This document shows, in pieces, positions 48,951 to 61,426 of a stretch of 64,000 nucleotides of DNA. Positions within the stretch are counted from its first letter, which is position 1. Every line of letters begins with the position of its first letter. The DNA is from Primulina eburnea (Eukaryota > Streptophyta > Magnoliopsida > Lamiales > Gesneriaceae). Location: the NCBI RefSeq assembly GCF_022965805.1, contig NC_133105.1, positions 27,441,208-27,505,207 of the forward strand, read 5' to 3'. The notes below the pieces were generated by a model. The model worked only from the letters and a program-made list of their open reading frames with translations, ran no database searches and was not told where the DNA came from. The position numbers and the translations under genes are program-made.

Positions 48951-51900
48951 ATGCGAAGATCACTCGAAGTTAAGCTTGAGCCTTTTGACCCTGAGATCGA
49001 ACGCACTGCTAGACGCCGAAGACAACAGCAAAGACTCAAGGAACAAATGGATAGGCACAAACAAGAGCAGGAGGCGGACCGCCAAAATGAGAGACGGATT
49101 GAGATGCCACGCCGTATACCGATGATGGATTATGCACAACCGTCTCTTGATGGAGCACATCCAAGCATCGTGAGACCAGTCATCCGAGCTAACCAGTTTG
49201 AGATCAAGCCAGCTATCATTCAGATGATTCAAAACACTGTTCAATTTGGGGGAAGTGCACTTGACGACCCTAATTCTCATATAGCTGATTTTCTTGAAAT
49301 TTGCGATACTTTTAAGTTTAATGCTGTGTCTGATGATGCTGTTCATTTGCGTTTATTTCCATTTTCACTAAGAGATAAAGCTAAGGCGTGGTTAAACTGT
49401 TTGCCTGTAGGGTCTATCACTACATGGGAGGATATGGCGAAAGCATTCCTGATCAAGTACTTTCCTCCGTCGAAGACTATGAAGCTGAGAGCCGACATTA
49501 CTACTTTTGCTCAATATGAGCTTGAGTCACTTTACGAGGCGTGGGAGCGATACAAGGATTTATTGAGGAGATGTCCACACCATGAGCTACCTCTTGGGTT
49601 AGTTGTTCAAACTTTTTACTACGGTCTGCTTACTCCTAACCGTACCATGATAGATGCTGCTGCCTGTGGTAACTTGCTGAGAAAAACGGCTGAGGAAGGA
49701 TATGAATTATTGGAGGAGATGGCTGCTAGTAGCTATCATCCTCATTCCGATAGGCAGAAACGAGGTGCTGGAGTTAATCAAGTTACTGATTTGTCTGCGG
49801 TGTCAGCACAGTTAGAGGCTTTGAACAGAAAGATTGATGGGATGAGTGCGAGTGGATCGGCTATGCGTCTGCAAGAGATTTTCTGTGATAAGTGTGGAGG
49901 TGAGCATGACGTGCAGGATTGCCAAGATGGCAATCCATTCTATGTGCCTGAGGGAGCAAAACACGTGGGATTCCAGAACCGTCCTAGAAATGACCCTTAT
50001 TCAAACTCTTATAATCCGGGATGGAGGAATCACCCAAACTTTTCGTGGGGAGGTCAAAACAACCAAAACCGCCAACAAAGAGATCCACCACATGGGATGC
50101 ACCAAGGATTCAAGCCAGAACCGCCTAGGGAGGAGAAGTCAAATTTAGAGCAAATGATGACTAAATTTATTTCAGCAACCGAGACGAGATTTCAGAATCA
50201 GGATGCATCCATAAAGGGGTTAGAGAATCAAATTGGGCAGTTGGCTAAGTTAATTGCTAATAGGGAGCAAGGAACTTTGCCAAGCAACACAGAGACTAAC
50301 CCGAGAGAGCAAGTGAAAGCTGTGGAATTGCGTAGTGGAAGAGCACTCGAGTCTAATGTGGAAAGGACCAAGCATGGTGAGGATGAGGTGGAACATCAAG
50401 GAGGTAAGTCTTCTAACTCTACATTTACACCTACTGCACCGAATAAAATTGTTATCCCTCCACCTTTCCCCGCAGCAATGAAGAAAGCTAAGTTAGATGC
50501 ACAATTTGGTAAATTTCTTGAGGTATTCAAAAAACTGCATATTAACATTCTTTTTGCTGATGCCTTATTGAATATGCCAAGTTATGCAAAATTCTTGAAA
50601 GATATCTTGGCGAATAAGCGGAAGCTAGAAGATCATATGACTGTGAACTTGACTGAAAATTGCTCAGCTTTAGTTCAAAACAAGATGCCTCCAAAGCAAA
50701 AAGATCCAGGGAGTTTCTCTATACCTTGCATTATTGGTGATATTAATTTTCATAAAGCTCTATGTGATCTTGGTGCGAGTATTAATTTGATGCCCTATTC
50801 TGTGTTTAGGAGACTGGGATTGGGTGAACCCAAGCCAACTAGGATGTCATTGCAGCTGGCTGACAGATCTGTCAAGTATCCACGTGGGATTATCGAAGAT
50901 GTCTTGGTGAAAGTGGATAAGTTTATTTTTCCTGCAGATTTTGTAGTACTTGACATGGAGGAAGATTTAGAGATGCCTTTAATCCTAGGGAGACCATTTC
51001 TGGCTACAGGGAAAGCACTGATTGATGTTGACGAGGGAAAATTGAGACTGAGAGTTGGAGAAGAAGAAATTATTTTTGATGTCTTTAATACTCTCAAGCA
51101 CACAATGCACAATGATAGTTGTTTTCGTGTTGATGTCTTAGATTCTCTCGTTTGTGATTTTGTGCAGGATGGATTGCAAGAACCATTGGAGGCCACTCTC
51201 ACTACGGAAAAGCAGGAGGACGAGTTAGACGAGGAAAAGATGGAGATGGTAGCTCACTTGAATGCCATTCCACCTTGGAGAAAGCAAGTGAGGCTTCGAC
51301 TAGAGGAATTGGGAGACAGAAAAGATTTAATGCCTCAAAAGTCGAGCCTAGAGGAGCCACCTACTTTGGAGCTCAAACCACTACCTCCACATCTCAAGTA
51401 CGTATATCTAGGAGAAAATAATAAACTGCCTGTTATTATTTCTTCTTCTTTGACAGATGATATGGAGAGTAAGCTCTTAGAAGTCCTTAAGGAGCATAGA
51501 GGAGCATTCGCTTGGAAAGTTGCGGACATCAAGGGGATAAGTCCTTCGATCTGCATGCACAAAATTCTGATGGAGGATAAATACTCACCTCTAGCACAAC
51601 CTCAAAGGAGACTCAATCCAAAGATGCAGGAGGTCGTAAAAGCTGAAACGATCAAACTTCTGGATGCAGGTATTATCTATCCTATCTCTGATAGTGCGTG
51701 GGTAAGTCCTGTGCAATGTGTGCCTAAAAAAGGTGGGATTACTGTTATTACCAATGAAAAAAATGAGTTGATTCCCACTAGAACTGTTACGGGTTGGCGT
51801 GTGTGCATGGATTATAGGAAATTAAATGATGCAACCCGTAAAGATCACTTCCCCCTGCCATTTATTTATCAAATGATTGAACGATTAGCCGGTCATGAAT

Positions 51901-54260
51901 TTTACTGTTTTTTGGATGGATATTCGGGATACAATCAAATCACAATTGCACCTGAGGACCAAGAGAAAACTACTTTCACTTGCCCCTATGGTACTTTTGC
52001 GTTTAGACGTATGCCCTTTGGTCTATGCAATGCAGCTGCTACATATCAAAGATGCATGACCGCTATTTTTCATGACATGATTGAGAATTTTCTTGAAGTT
52101 TTTATGGATGACTTCTCCATTTTTGGCTCTTCGTTTAATGAATGTCTAGAAAATTTGAACTTGGTGCTTATTAGATGTGAAGAGAGCAATTTGGTGTTAA
52201 ATTGGGAGAAGTGTCATTTCATGGTGCAAGAGGGGATTGTGTTAGGGCACAAGGTGTCAGAAAATGGAATGGAGGTCGACAAAGCCAAGGTGGAAGTAAT
52301 CAAAAATCTACCACCTCCGTCATCAATCAAGGGAGTCCGCAGTTTCTTGGGGCATGCTGGTTTTTATAGGCGTTTCATTAAAGATTTTTCTAAAATCGCT
52401 AAGCCCTTGTCCTCTCTATTGATGAAAGATGTTGAGTTTAATTTTGATTCTACTTGTCTGCAGGCATTCGATATACTCAAGGAGAGTTTGGTGATAGCAC
52501 CTGTTCTGACTGCCCCTGATTGGGAGCTACCGTTTGAGGTGATGTGCGATGCTAGTGATACAGCTGTTGGTGCGGTGCTGGGTCAAAGGAAGAACAAGGT
52601 ATTTCATACCATCTACTACGCAAGTAAGACTTTAAATGATGCTCAATTGAATTACGCTACTACTGAAAAGGAATTACTTGCTATAGTATTTGCTTTCGAG
52701 AAATTTCATTCATATCTTGTTCTGTCTAAAGTGATTGTGTATACAGATCATTCTGCCCTAAAATACTTGCTTGCTAAGAAAGATGCGAAACCTAGGTTAA
52801 TTAGGTGGATTTTACTATTGCAAGAATTTGATCTCGAGATTCGAGATAAAAAGGGTGTAGAAAATGTGGTTGCTGATCATCTGTCTAGGCTTGAGGATGT
52901 TAGAATTAATGGCGTTGATGCTGATATAGATGACTGGTTCCCTGATGAGCAATTGTTTGAGGTGAATGCGTGCCCTTGATATGCCAATTTTGCCAATTTT
53001 CTTGTCACCGGCACAACCCCCCCAAATTTATCATTTCACCAAAGAAAGAAATTCTTTTCTGACGTGAAATATTATTTTTGGGAGGAACCGTTTTTGTTTA
53101 AAATCTGTGCAGATGCCATGATAAGGAGATGTGTAGCGGAGGAGGAAACCAGTCAAATTCTGAACCACTGCCATGACCGTGAGGTAGGTGGTCACTTTGG
53201 ACCCATACGGACAGCATCTAAGGTACTTGAATGTGGCTTCTATTGGCCAACTCTTTTTAGGGATGCTCGTTTGTATGTTCTCAATTGTGATAGATGCCAA
53301 CGCACAGGTAATATTTCCAACCGTCATGAGATGCCTTTGAATAATATTATTGAGTGTGAAATATTTGATGTGTGGGGGATTGATTTTATGGGTCCTTTTC
53401 CTGCTTCTTTTGGAAAGAAATTTATTTTGGTGGCAGTGGAGTATGTGTCGAAATGGGTGGAGGGAGAGACTTGTGCCACGAATGATGCACAAGTGGTGTT
53501 AAAATTTTTAAAGAAACACATTTTTAATCGATTTGGTACACCGCGTGCAATCATAAGTGATGGTGGCACCCATTTTTGCAATAAAATTTTTGATAAACTG
53601 TTGGGCAAATATGGTGTCACCCACAAAGTTTCCACTCCATACCATCCCCAAACTAGTGGACAAGTTGAAGTGTCCAATCGAGAGATTAAGAGGATTTTAG
53701 AAAAGACGGTTAATGTGAATCGAAAGGACTGGTCCATTCGGTTAGATGATGCTTTGTGGGCTTATCGTACTGCGTTCAAAACACCTATAGGCACTACACC
53801 ATATAGGTTACTTTTTGGTAAAACATGTCATCTACCCGTAGAATTAGAGCATAGAGCATATTGGGCGACCAAGGCACTAAACTTTGATTTTGCTCTTGCA
53901 GGTGAGAAACGATTGCTGCAGTTGAGTCAGTTGGATGAGTTCCGAGATACAGCTTATGATCTTGCCCTATCTTACAAGGAACGCACCAAAAGAGCCCATG
54001 ATAAACACATTGTAAGAAGAGAATTCAAAGTGGGTGAAGCGGTGTTGTTATACAACTCTCGCTTACGACTTTTTCCGGGCAAGCTGAAGTCCAGATGGTC
54101 AGGACCATTCATCATAGCCGAGGTGTTCCCATCAGGTGCAGTGGTGTTGTATGATGGCAAGGAAGGGACGTTTACTGTGAACGCCCAAAGATTAAAGCAC
54201 TATATTGGTGGCACAATTGAGCCACAAATTGGAGTCACTCGGCTCCATGACAGTCATTGA
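48951..54260 (+). pseudogene. Athila gag-pol polyprotein with a single premature stop
   Basis: Start chosen at the ATG giving MRRSLEVK (48951); the open frame extends 39 bases further up. Gag follows (IADFLEICDTFKFNAVSDD, KAWLNCLP) with a CX2CX3HX4C knuckle near residues 310-325. The protease has DLGAS near 606, reverse transcriptase LDGYSGYNQI and FMDDFS near 1053, and RNase H CDASDTAVGAVLG and YTDHSALKYLL. Then TGA at 52977-52979. The same frame continues at once with the integrase ([19 protein letters not shown] near 1478, [17 protein letters not shown]) to 54260. TGG for Trp is expected at the stop, so one base change disabled the protein. Confidence 0.94.
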
Positions 54261-55043
54261 GGACATGGGTGAAAAGTCGAGCTCTAGACTATAAATTGAG
54301 AACTACCTCTACTCCTTATTTTGATTTTAATTAGATTTATTTTTTAGCATTCGTATCATTGCATTTAGGTAGTTGCATGGCATTGCATTCATCGTCTTTA
54401 TTTATTTATTTTCTTTTAAGAGAGTATCTCGCTAGGGCGGTCATAACCGACCGCCCCAGCGAGACGTCATTTTTTTTCAAAAACATAGCCACCGAAAAAG
54501 TCTCGCTCGGGCGGTCACTTTTGACCGCCCCAGCGAGTAAATTTTTTCAAAATTAGTTTTCCTGGCGAACATGTCTCGCTAGGGCGGTCACTTTTGACCG
54601 CCCCAGCGAGTGAATTTTTTCAAAATTAGTTTTCCTGGCGAACATTTCTCGCTAGGGCGGTAACTTTTGATCGCCCCAGCGTGCCCTCATATTTTTTTTA
54701 AAACAGTCTGTCACCGAAAATCGCTCGCTAGGGCGGAAACTTTTGACCGCCCTAGCGAGTCGCGATATTTACAAAAAGCTGCGCCTCTTTTCTTTCTTCC
54801 CCACTCGAACCCTACCCCTTTCTCTCAAATTTATCGGCGCCCCCTCCTTCTTTTAAGCTCAATTCTTCTTATTTTGTGATCTTTTCAGGGAAAAGACTTG
54901 ATCTTGGACGCTACACTCCACCGGGACGCGTTTACACTACAATTTCTTCTACTCCGGTCATCTTCCAAGGATTCCGGCGAGCTTCTCCGGCGAACTTCGA
55001 AAATTTTCCGGCGACTTCAAACTCTTTGCACTCCCATCTCGAC
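54261..55043 (+). other. Athila spacer between pol and ORF2
   Basis: Untranslated; carries the hairpin array (54428-54759) and the leader of ORF2 with CTTTCTTCCCCACTCGAACC (about 54793-54812). Confidence 0.8.
54428..54759. repeat. Five CTCGCTAGGGCGGTC hairpins in the pol-ORF2 spacer
   Basis: Modules at 54428-54463, 54502-54537, 54575-54610, 54648-54683 and 54724-54759, about 73-76 bases apart. Same arms as in the LTRs; the loop is CACTTT or TAACCG type instead of AAAAGT. Spacers repeat AAAATTAGTTTTCCTGGCG. Confidence 0.93.
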
Positions 55044-56192
55044 ATGGCACCTAAACGGTCTAAGGTAACTCACGGTGCCTCTAGTTCTCGTTCGACTCCG
55101 TCTAATTTTGTTAATGAGAAAGCTCGGGAGCGGTTTGAGCATGCTAAACTACATAGAAAACCAATCCCTGAGCGAGGGTTTACTACATCTGTTATTAGTG
55201 ATTTTCCGGAAGTCTTAGTAGAGGGACGAGGGTGGAGTAATTTCTTAGCACAACCGAATGCCGCAGTGATTCCGGTTGTGCGTGAATTCTATGCAAATGC
55301 TCCGAAGCGGAGTGAGCCTAAGGCATCTGTGCGGGGGCGTCTAGTCCCGTATGATTCGAGAACTATCAATGACTTGCTGGGTTTACCGTCGGTCGATGAC
55401 TCTGAGTTTCAGGCGTGGGTGCTCAACCCGGACTATGATTTAATTATTCGCACGCTCTGCTATCCGGGCACCACGTGGAAACAGCCGGGGACGTATACGG
55501 TTTTTCTTGAAAAGTTTTTGAGAGTGGACGCGGCAATGTGGTATGCGTTTCTATCTAAGAGATTGATGCCGGTCGGGCATACGAGTGATGTCCAGCGTGA
55601 GCGGGCGGTTGTTCTGTATGCCATCCAGACTGGGATGGCGATTGATGTGGGCAGACTCATCTTTGGACAGCTCAACATGTGCATACACAGCAGCAATTTG
55701 GCGTTTTATTTTCCGACGATCGTGACTGAGTTATGTGCCCGAGCGGGGGTGATATTTGCCGATGATGATGAGTGGCTACCACCGATGAGAGCTATTGATG
55801 ACGCTCTTTATCGATCCAAGAGGGAGAAGAGGCAGGCAGAGCTGCCCGAGGATGTATTTTTCGAGTATGGGGGCGCAGCTCAACCACCTCCGGCTTTAGG
55901 ACATGCACTGCCTCCTCCGCAGCCACGCCGCCGTGCCATGCGTGATCGCATCAACGAATTGGGCGCTTGGGCCACTTACCAGACTGAGTATCAGGCCGTC
56001 AATCAAGCTCATATTCAGAACGTCGAGTACTTGGTACAGGGGATCTCAACGCATTTGGGCATCGACACATCCGGCCTGCCACCACCACCCGCATACCCGC
56101 CACCCTTCCAGTTCCAGTACCATTACCCTATGCCGCCACCAGCTGACGAGGGAGTCCCACCACCTGAGCATGACGAGGATGAGGAGTTCTGA
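55044..56192 (+). CDS. Athila ORF2, plant transposon protein family
   Basis: An intact 382-residue protein starting MAPKRSK. It resembles the 'putative plant transposon protein' domain found in the place of an envelope gene in Athila elements; its function is not known. After a basic, Ser-rich start come VREFYANAPK, the core words LPSVDDSEFQAWVLNPDYDL and LCYPGTTWKQPGTY, then VIFADDDEWLPP. The C-terminus is proline-rich and ends in an acidic EHDEDEEF. I see no signal peptide or membrane span, so an envelope role is not supported. The frame extends upstream to 54876, but the homologous fragment at 25718-26857 begins at the matching MPPKK, which supports this start. Confidence 0.85.
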   Translation: MAPKRSKVTHGASSSRSTPSNFVNEKARERFEHAKLHRKPIPERGFTTSVISDFPEVLVEGRGWSNFLAQPNAAVIPVVREFYANAPKRSEPKASVRGRLVPYDSRTINDLLGLPSVDDSEFQAWVLNPDYDLIIRTLCYPGTTWKQPGTYTVFLEKFLRVDAAMWYAFLSKRLMPVGHTSDVQRERAVVLYAIQTGMAIDVGRLIFGQLNMCIHSSNLAFYFPTIVTELCARAGVIFADDDEWLPPMRAIDDALYRSKREKRQAELPEDVFFEYGGAAQPPPALGHALPPPQPRRRAMRDRINELGAWATYQTEYQAVNQAHIQNVEYLVQGISTHLGIDTSGLPPPPAYPPPFQFQYHYPMPPPADEGVPPPEHDEDEEF

Positions 56193-57180
56193 TCAGGGGA
56201 GTTCACTGTTTCCCCTTTCTTTTTATTTTTATTTTGTTTGTTTTGTCATTGCATTTGCATTCATTCGTTTTTATGTTTTTAGTCTTTGTTTCGTTTTGTG
56301 CTATGAGGGCATGGCACAACTCTAGTATGAGGGGGTGCGTAGATTGTTTTGGTTGTTTAGTCAATTGGTTATTGTTTTGATTGTTTAGTTAAGTGGTTTA
56401 GTTTCGTTGCATTTCTGTTGTTTGGTGTCGTTTATGTTGGTTTCTTTTGTTGGGTGTCGTTTATGGTGAGAAGACATCGTTTATGAGCCAATGATGATTT
56501 GAATTGATAGTTTACAAAAGTGTTGAGTGGGTCACGTCGTGAATGATACTCTTGATTGTTAAAGCATGAATTTCGGTACAAAATTTGAACCTTTTGAGCA
56601 CACATGTGTGGGGACTAGGATTTTGTAGGAATAATGGTGAAATTTGAAAATTTTGTTTGGCTAACTTGAAAGGCACCACTTATGAGTTGATTTGGCATGT
56701 AAACCCGTGAAAATAAGTCGCTAGTTGGGACCTTGATTGAGAAAAGTTGATTTGCCTTGAACTTTACTTGTACCTCCTCTCCAATGCACTAATTAAAAGA
56801 TCAAACTCCCAACCGGCTATAATCCAAAGTGATATCATTCTTAGCCTAGGGAGTACATGTGTGAAAATTGTGCATTCAAAAAAAAAAAAAAAAAAAAAGG
56901 GAGAAAAGAAAATAAGGAGATGTAAGGTGAGGGGGAGCCTAAATAAAAGGAATGAAATTCTATTCCTAGGCTAAAAGTTGGAGATGTAAGGAGACGAGGA
57001 AAGTCAGACGCAAAAGTCTTGACGATTGCACAATGAAAATGATCGGTGTACTCCCAACTTTTTAGCCACTTGAGCTTATTTCCCTTCCTTTCGACACCCC
57101 TATCTGCTCTTAAAAGTTGAATAAAGTTCACTTTATGGCTAGTGATAAATGGATACGGGAATGCATGCTAGTGAGACTTG
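56193..57180 (+). other. Athila 3' interior
   Basis: No gene. GT-rich tracts, an A run at 56879-56898, and no clear purine tract before the break at 57180. Confidence 0.7.
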
Positions 57181-57449
57181 AATTCAAGATCATGAATCGG
57201 GTAACGAGTCTCGTGCGGCTTCAGCTGTCTAGAGGCGTATGCTATCACGTGCCCTCGCTGCATAAGAACACATCCTAACCCTCTGTGAGATGCGTCACAG
57301 TATACAACGAACTCACCTGTACCTGCATGAATCGTCAAGACAGGCGCACTAGTCAGCCTCTTCTTCAGCTCTACAAAACTGGCTTCACAATCTTCGGACC
57401 ACACAAATGGCATATTCTTCTGTGTCAACTGGGTGATAGGCTTCGCTAT
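57181..57449 (-). repeat. Second copy of host RNase H segment within Athila
   Basis: Copy of 47078-47346, down to the GCTAT target duplication (57445-57449), directly before the right LTR. It belongs to the Tekay-type element, not to Athila. Confidence 0.95.
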
Positions 57450-58937
57450 ATAGGACTCGTTTTTACGTGTTTTTAGTGTTGGTTTTGAGTCGCATTCATG
57501 CATCATATTAGTTTGTTTAGTTTAATTTAGCATTCATTTAGCATTCATTTAGCATTATTTAGCATTTGGCTGATCTCGTGTATTTTGTGGTGGTTTTGTA
57601 GGAAGTGGACCAAAAAGTGGGATTTTATTTGCTTAGCATCGAAGAGGTCTCGCTAGGGCGGTCAAAAGTGACCGCCCCAGCGAGCATATTGGCCCAGCCG
57701 AGGAGTTTCTGCGCGAGTCCTTCGCTAGGGCGGTCAAAAATGACCGCCCCAGCGAATCCATCGATGTGAACGAGAATATTTTGCGCGAAGCTCTCGCTAG
57801 GGCGGTCAAAAGTGACCGCCCCAGCGAGACCAAAGACACGGCCAGGAATTTTAATTCGGGAATCACTCGCCCCAGCGGACAATCTTTACCGCCCTAGCGA
57901 GCGACGCAATCCGGGAAGATTTGTTTCCAAGTTTTGTGGACTCTATCTTAGACCATAACCTAATACACGAGAGAGGCGCCGATTTGGAGAATATTCTGAT
58001 ATTTTCCATCACTTTTCTTGGGAGGAAGGCTAGGAGCAAGAGAGACTTTCGAAGAACTCGAGAATTCCAAGCGTCGCAGCCGTCATCCATCGTCAACCTT
58101 AGTATTTTAATTATTCAGTTTTTATTTCTTGCATAGATTGTTGATTTTTATTATGAATTTTGTTGGCTAAACTCTATATTTGTTGGGATTTGAGGGGATC
58201 CTACCCCGTACACGTTGTTTAACATTATTTATCGACGTTTTTATGAGTGATTTGTTTATGCTTTTGTGCTTTCTCATTTCAATTGAAGTCTAGCTAACTT
58301 CCTTTGATTATTTCATGTTGTTAATGATTTCGACAGAATAATTGACAATAGGATCGAATAGCATAGACCACGGATTTACAATTTTAGTAGATATACGGAA
58401 TTGGGTACGTGTCGATAGTGATAATTCACCCGGATGAAAGCTAGCGGATTCCATAGAACGTAATGCAATCGTGAACTGTTAAATAATTGAGGATACTTGA
58501 TTACTGCATGTTTATGATTAGTATTAATATAGCTCGACAGAGTATATTAATTAGTCTAGGGAATTCCGTCGAATGCACGAGTAAAAGTCGAGTATAATTA
58601 TTTGAACACGAGCGGTAGGTGAACTGATAATTCCCAACAAATTCGCTTCTCATTTGATTTACATCCAATTTAATCATTGATTTCTTGATTATTTGTTCTT
58701 GCATTTTAATCATTTTAGTTATTAAATTCACTTTAGTTTAATCACCAACTCAATCTATCGTTGCTAAAGAAATTGAAGTGAAAATAAGAATAGTGTAACG
58801 CAGTCCTTGTGGATCGATACTCGTATTCACTTACGTTTATTATAACTTGACTATCGTGCACTTGCGATATTTTAAATCGAGCTTTCATTTATAAAACAAA
58901 TTTTGGAACTATTCGCTGTGCAAGTTTTGCTCGATCA
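57450..58937 (+). repeat. 3' (right) LTR of Athila
   Basis: 1488 bp; hairpin modules at 57649-57684, 57721-57756, 57793-57828 and 57866-57901. In module 1 the stem is perfect, whereas the left LTR has one G-to-A change. Confidence 0.93.
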
Positions 58938-58942
58938 GCTAT

Positions 58943-61426
58943 ACTGGAGAAATCTCGGATAAAACGTCGATAATACCCGGCTAGACCCATGAAACTGCGT
59001 ATCTCAGGCACAGAAGTCGGTCTCGGCCAACTGATCACAACCTCAACTTTACTCGGATCTACCGCAATACCCTCTCCAGATATAATATGCCCCAAGAAGA
59101 CAACCTGTCGCAACCAGAATTCACACTTGGACAGTTTGGCATACAACTGCTCATTTCTCAAAGTCTTCAATACAATCCTCAGGTGATCTGCATGCTCAGT
59201 CAAACTCTTCGAATACACCAAAATATCATCGATAAACACAATTACAAACTCATCTAAATATCTCTGAAAAATGCGGTTCATCAAACTCATAAACACCGCT
59301 GGTGCATTCGTCAAACCGAAAGGCATAACAACAAACTCGTAATGTCCATACCTGGTTCGGAATGCAGTCTTCGGAATATCAACGTCTCTAACTCGGAGCT
59401 GATGATAACCTGATCTCAAATCAATCTTCGAGTATACCGAAGATCCCTGTAACTGATCAAACAGATCGTCGATGCGAGGCAGAGGATATTTGTTCTTCAC
59501 TGTTGCCTTCTTCAGCTGCCTATAATCAATACACAGTCGCATCGAACCATCTTTCTTTCTAACGAAAAGCACCGGAGCACCCCAAGGTGATACACTGGGT
59601 CTGATATATCCCTTGGACAGAAGATCCTCCAACTCTGCTTTCAACTCTTTCAGCTCTATCGGTGCCATCCTATATGGAGCTCTCGAGATAGGAACACTGC
59701 CTGGCACAAGATCAATGCTGAAATCAACCTCTCGAACTGGAGGCAACCCTGGAATCTCATCAGGAAAAACATCTGCAAACTCGCAAACCACTGGCAAATC
59801 TGCCAATGCTGGGCTCGACTTCAGTAAATCTACTGAATATACCAGAAAGCCCTCTGCTCCTCTCTGAAGCAGTCTACTCATAGTCAGAGCAGATACTAAG
59901 GGAATCCGAGATCTGGAACCCTTGCCGTAGAATTTCCACTCATCTGTCATCTCGGGTCTGAATCTGACAATCTTGTGGAAACAATCTACAGTGGCCCTGT
60001 ACTTGGTTAACATGTCTATACCAACTATACAGTCAAAATCAGCTAAACCAAGTACTACACAATCAAGATCAATCTCATGCCCCTCAAACTGAAGCATACA
60101 GTGTCTAACAGTAGTCACAGATATCAAACCACTTCCCAACGGAGAAGCTATAGACACTACTGTCGACAACGACTCAACAGGCAATGAATGTCTCAATGCA
60201 AAATGTTCAGATATAAATGTATGAGATGCACCTGTGTCAATCAACACATATGCAGGATAACCGCAAAGAAAACAGCTACCTGCAATGACGTCATCTGGCG
60301 CCTCCTGCGCCTGCTCCTCTGTCAGGGCAAAGACACGTGCCTGCTGTCGGGGAGGCTGACTCACAGTCTGACTACCTCCTGGTCTCTGCTGGGTCGGTGT
60401 AGAGGGTGTCTGAAAGGAGTGTACAGAAGATGCCTGTCTCTCCATCCGTGGCGCTGGTGCTGATGATCCGGTGCTCTGGAATCGTTGTGCACCTCTCTGG
60501 GGACAAACTCTAGCGAAATGTCCCTGTTGCCTACAGATGTTGCAGCGTCCCATAACTCCTTGACACTGCTTCGTCGCATGTCGTCCTCCACACGAGCTAC
60601 AGTATACGCCACTATAATCTGACCCCTGACCTCTCTGTCGAGATCCACTCGAACTCGATGAACTACTCCCAGATTTCTTAAACTGTTTGCCTTTAGCCTT
60701 CAGAAATTCCTTCTTACCACTACCACTAGCTCCGCTGTCAAAACGAGGAGGAGGTGGTGGAAACTGTACGGTAGTAGGCTGTGGCGGTCTCTGCCCCTGA
60801 ACACCGTAGGAAGCCCCTCGCTGCCTGATCAAGCCAGCCTCGGCTCCCTTCGCTCGGTTCAGTGCCTCCGAAAAAGTACTAGGCCGGCCCGTGTTCACCA
60901 GGGTAAAGACATCGGGGTTCAGCCCGTTGATAAACTGATCAGCCACTGCCTCGTCGTTCCCTGCTACATGCGGTGCAAATCGTAGCAATGCAGAGAATTT
61001 AGCAACATACTCCTCGATGTTCCACTGTCCCTGCTACAAATTCGCAAATTCAGCTCCTTTATCTTTTCGGTAGGAGACGGGGAAGAAGCACTGATAGAAC
61101 TCATCCTTGAAGACTTTCCATGTGATATCAATGCCTCGGTGCTCCAAGGCTCTCTTCGTAGTCAACCACCAGCTCTTGGCAACCTCCTGCATCTGATGCC
61201 CTATCAGTTTCACACGTCGCTCATCAGTATATGCCAAAGACTCAAACAACATCTCGATATCATCAAGCCAGCTCTCGCACTCTACTGCACTCTCTGTGCC
61301 CTTCAGGGTAGGCGGATGAAAAGACTGAAATCTCTTCAATAAGGTCTCCATCGGCGTAGCGGTAACATCCATCTGTGCACCGGACGTGCTACCCTGCTCT
61401 GGCTGTGGCACTCGTCTAGGCGGCAT
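58943..61426 (-). pseudogene. Tekay-type gag, protease and reverse transcriptase
   Basis: Gag starts MPPRRVPQ at 61426, with PPTLKGTESAVECESWLDDIE, and is stopped by TAG at 61034-61036, then continues in the same frame. Two Cys-rich motifs follow ([13 protein letters not shown] and the knuckle [14 protein letters not shown], about 60490-60600). The protease has [13 protein letters not shown] (about 60230), and reverse transcriptase [15 protein letters not shown] and [13 protein letters not shown] (about 59235). It is cut by Athila at 58942 after [13 protein letters not shown]. At the gag/protease junction there is no intron-like insertion, unlike the element at 20974-25636. Confidence 0.94.

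Larger units (their letters stand above)
47347..58937 (+). mobile_element. Athila-type Ty3 retrotransposon, rearranged 3' end
   Basis: Left LTR 47347-48823, aspartate-tRNA-type primer site, gag-pol 48951-54260, ORF2 55044-56192, right LTR 57450-58937; GCTAT on both sides (47342-47346, 58938-58942). LTRs are about 99% identical by eye, plus an 11-bp unit (CATTCATTTAG) extra in the right one, so insertion is very recent. The interior ends at 57180 without a purine tract; then comes a second copy of 269 bp of the host flank, then the right LTR. A tandem duplication followed by loss of the second interior would give this. Confidence 0.93.

Noticed and set aside
52977..52979. TGA between RNase H and integrase as programmed readthrough
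   Set aside because: A single change from the expected TGG explains it, and plant Ty3 elements normally have one frame here.
55044..56192. ORF2 as a true envelope glycoprotein
   Set aside because: No signal peptide, no membrane segment, proline-rich acidic end; position alone is not enough.
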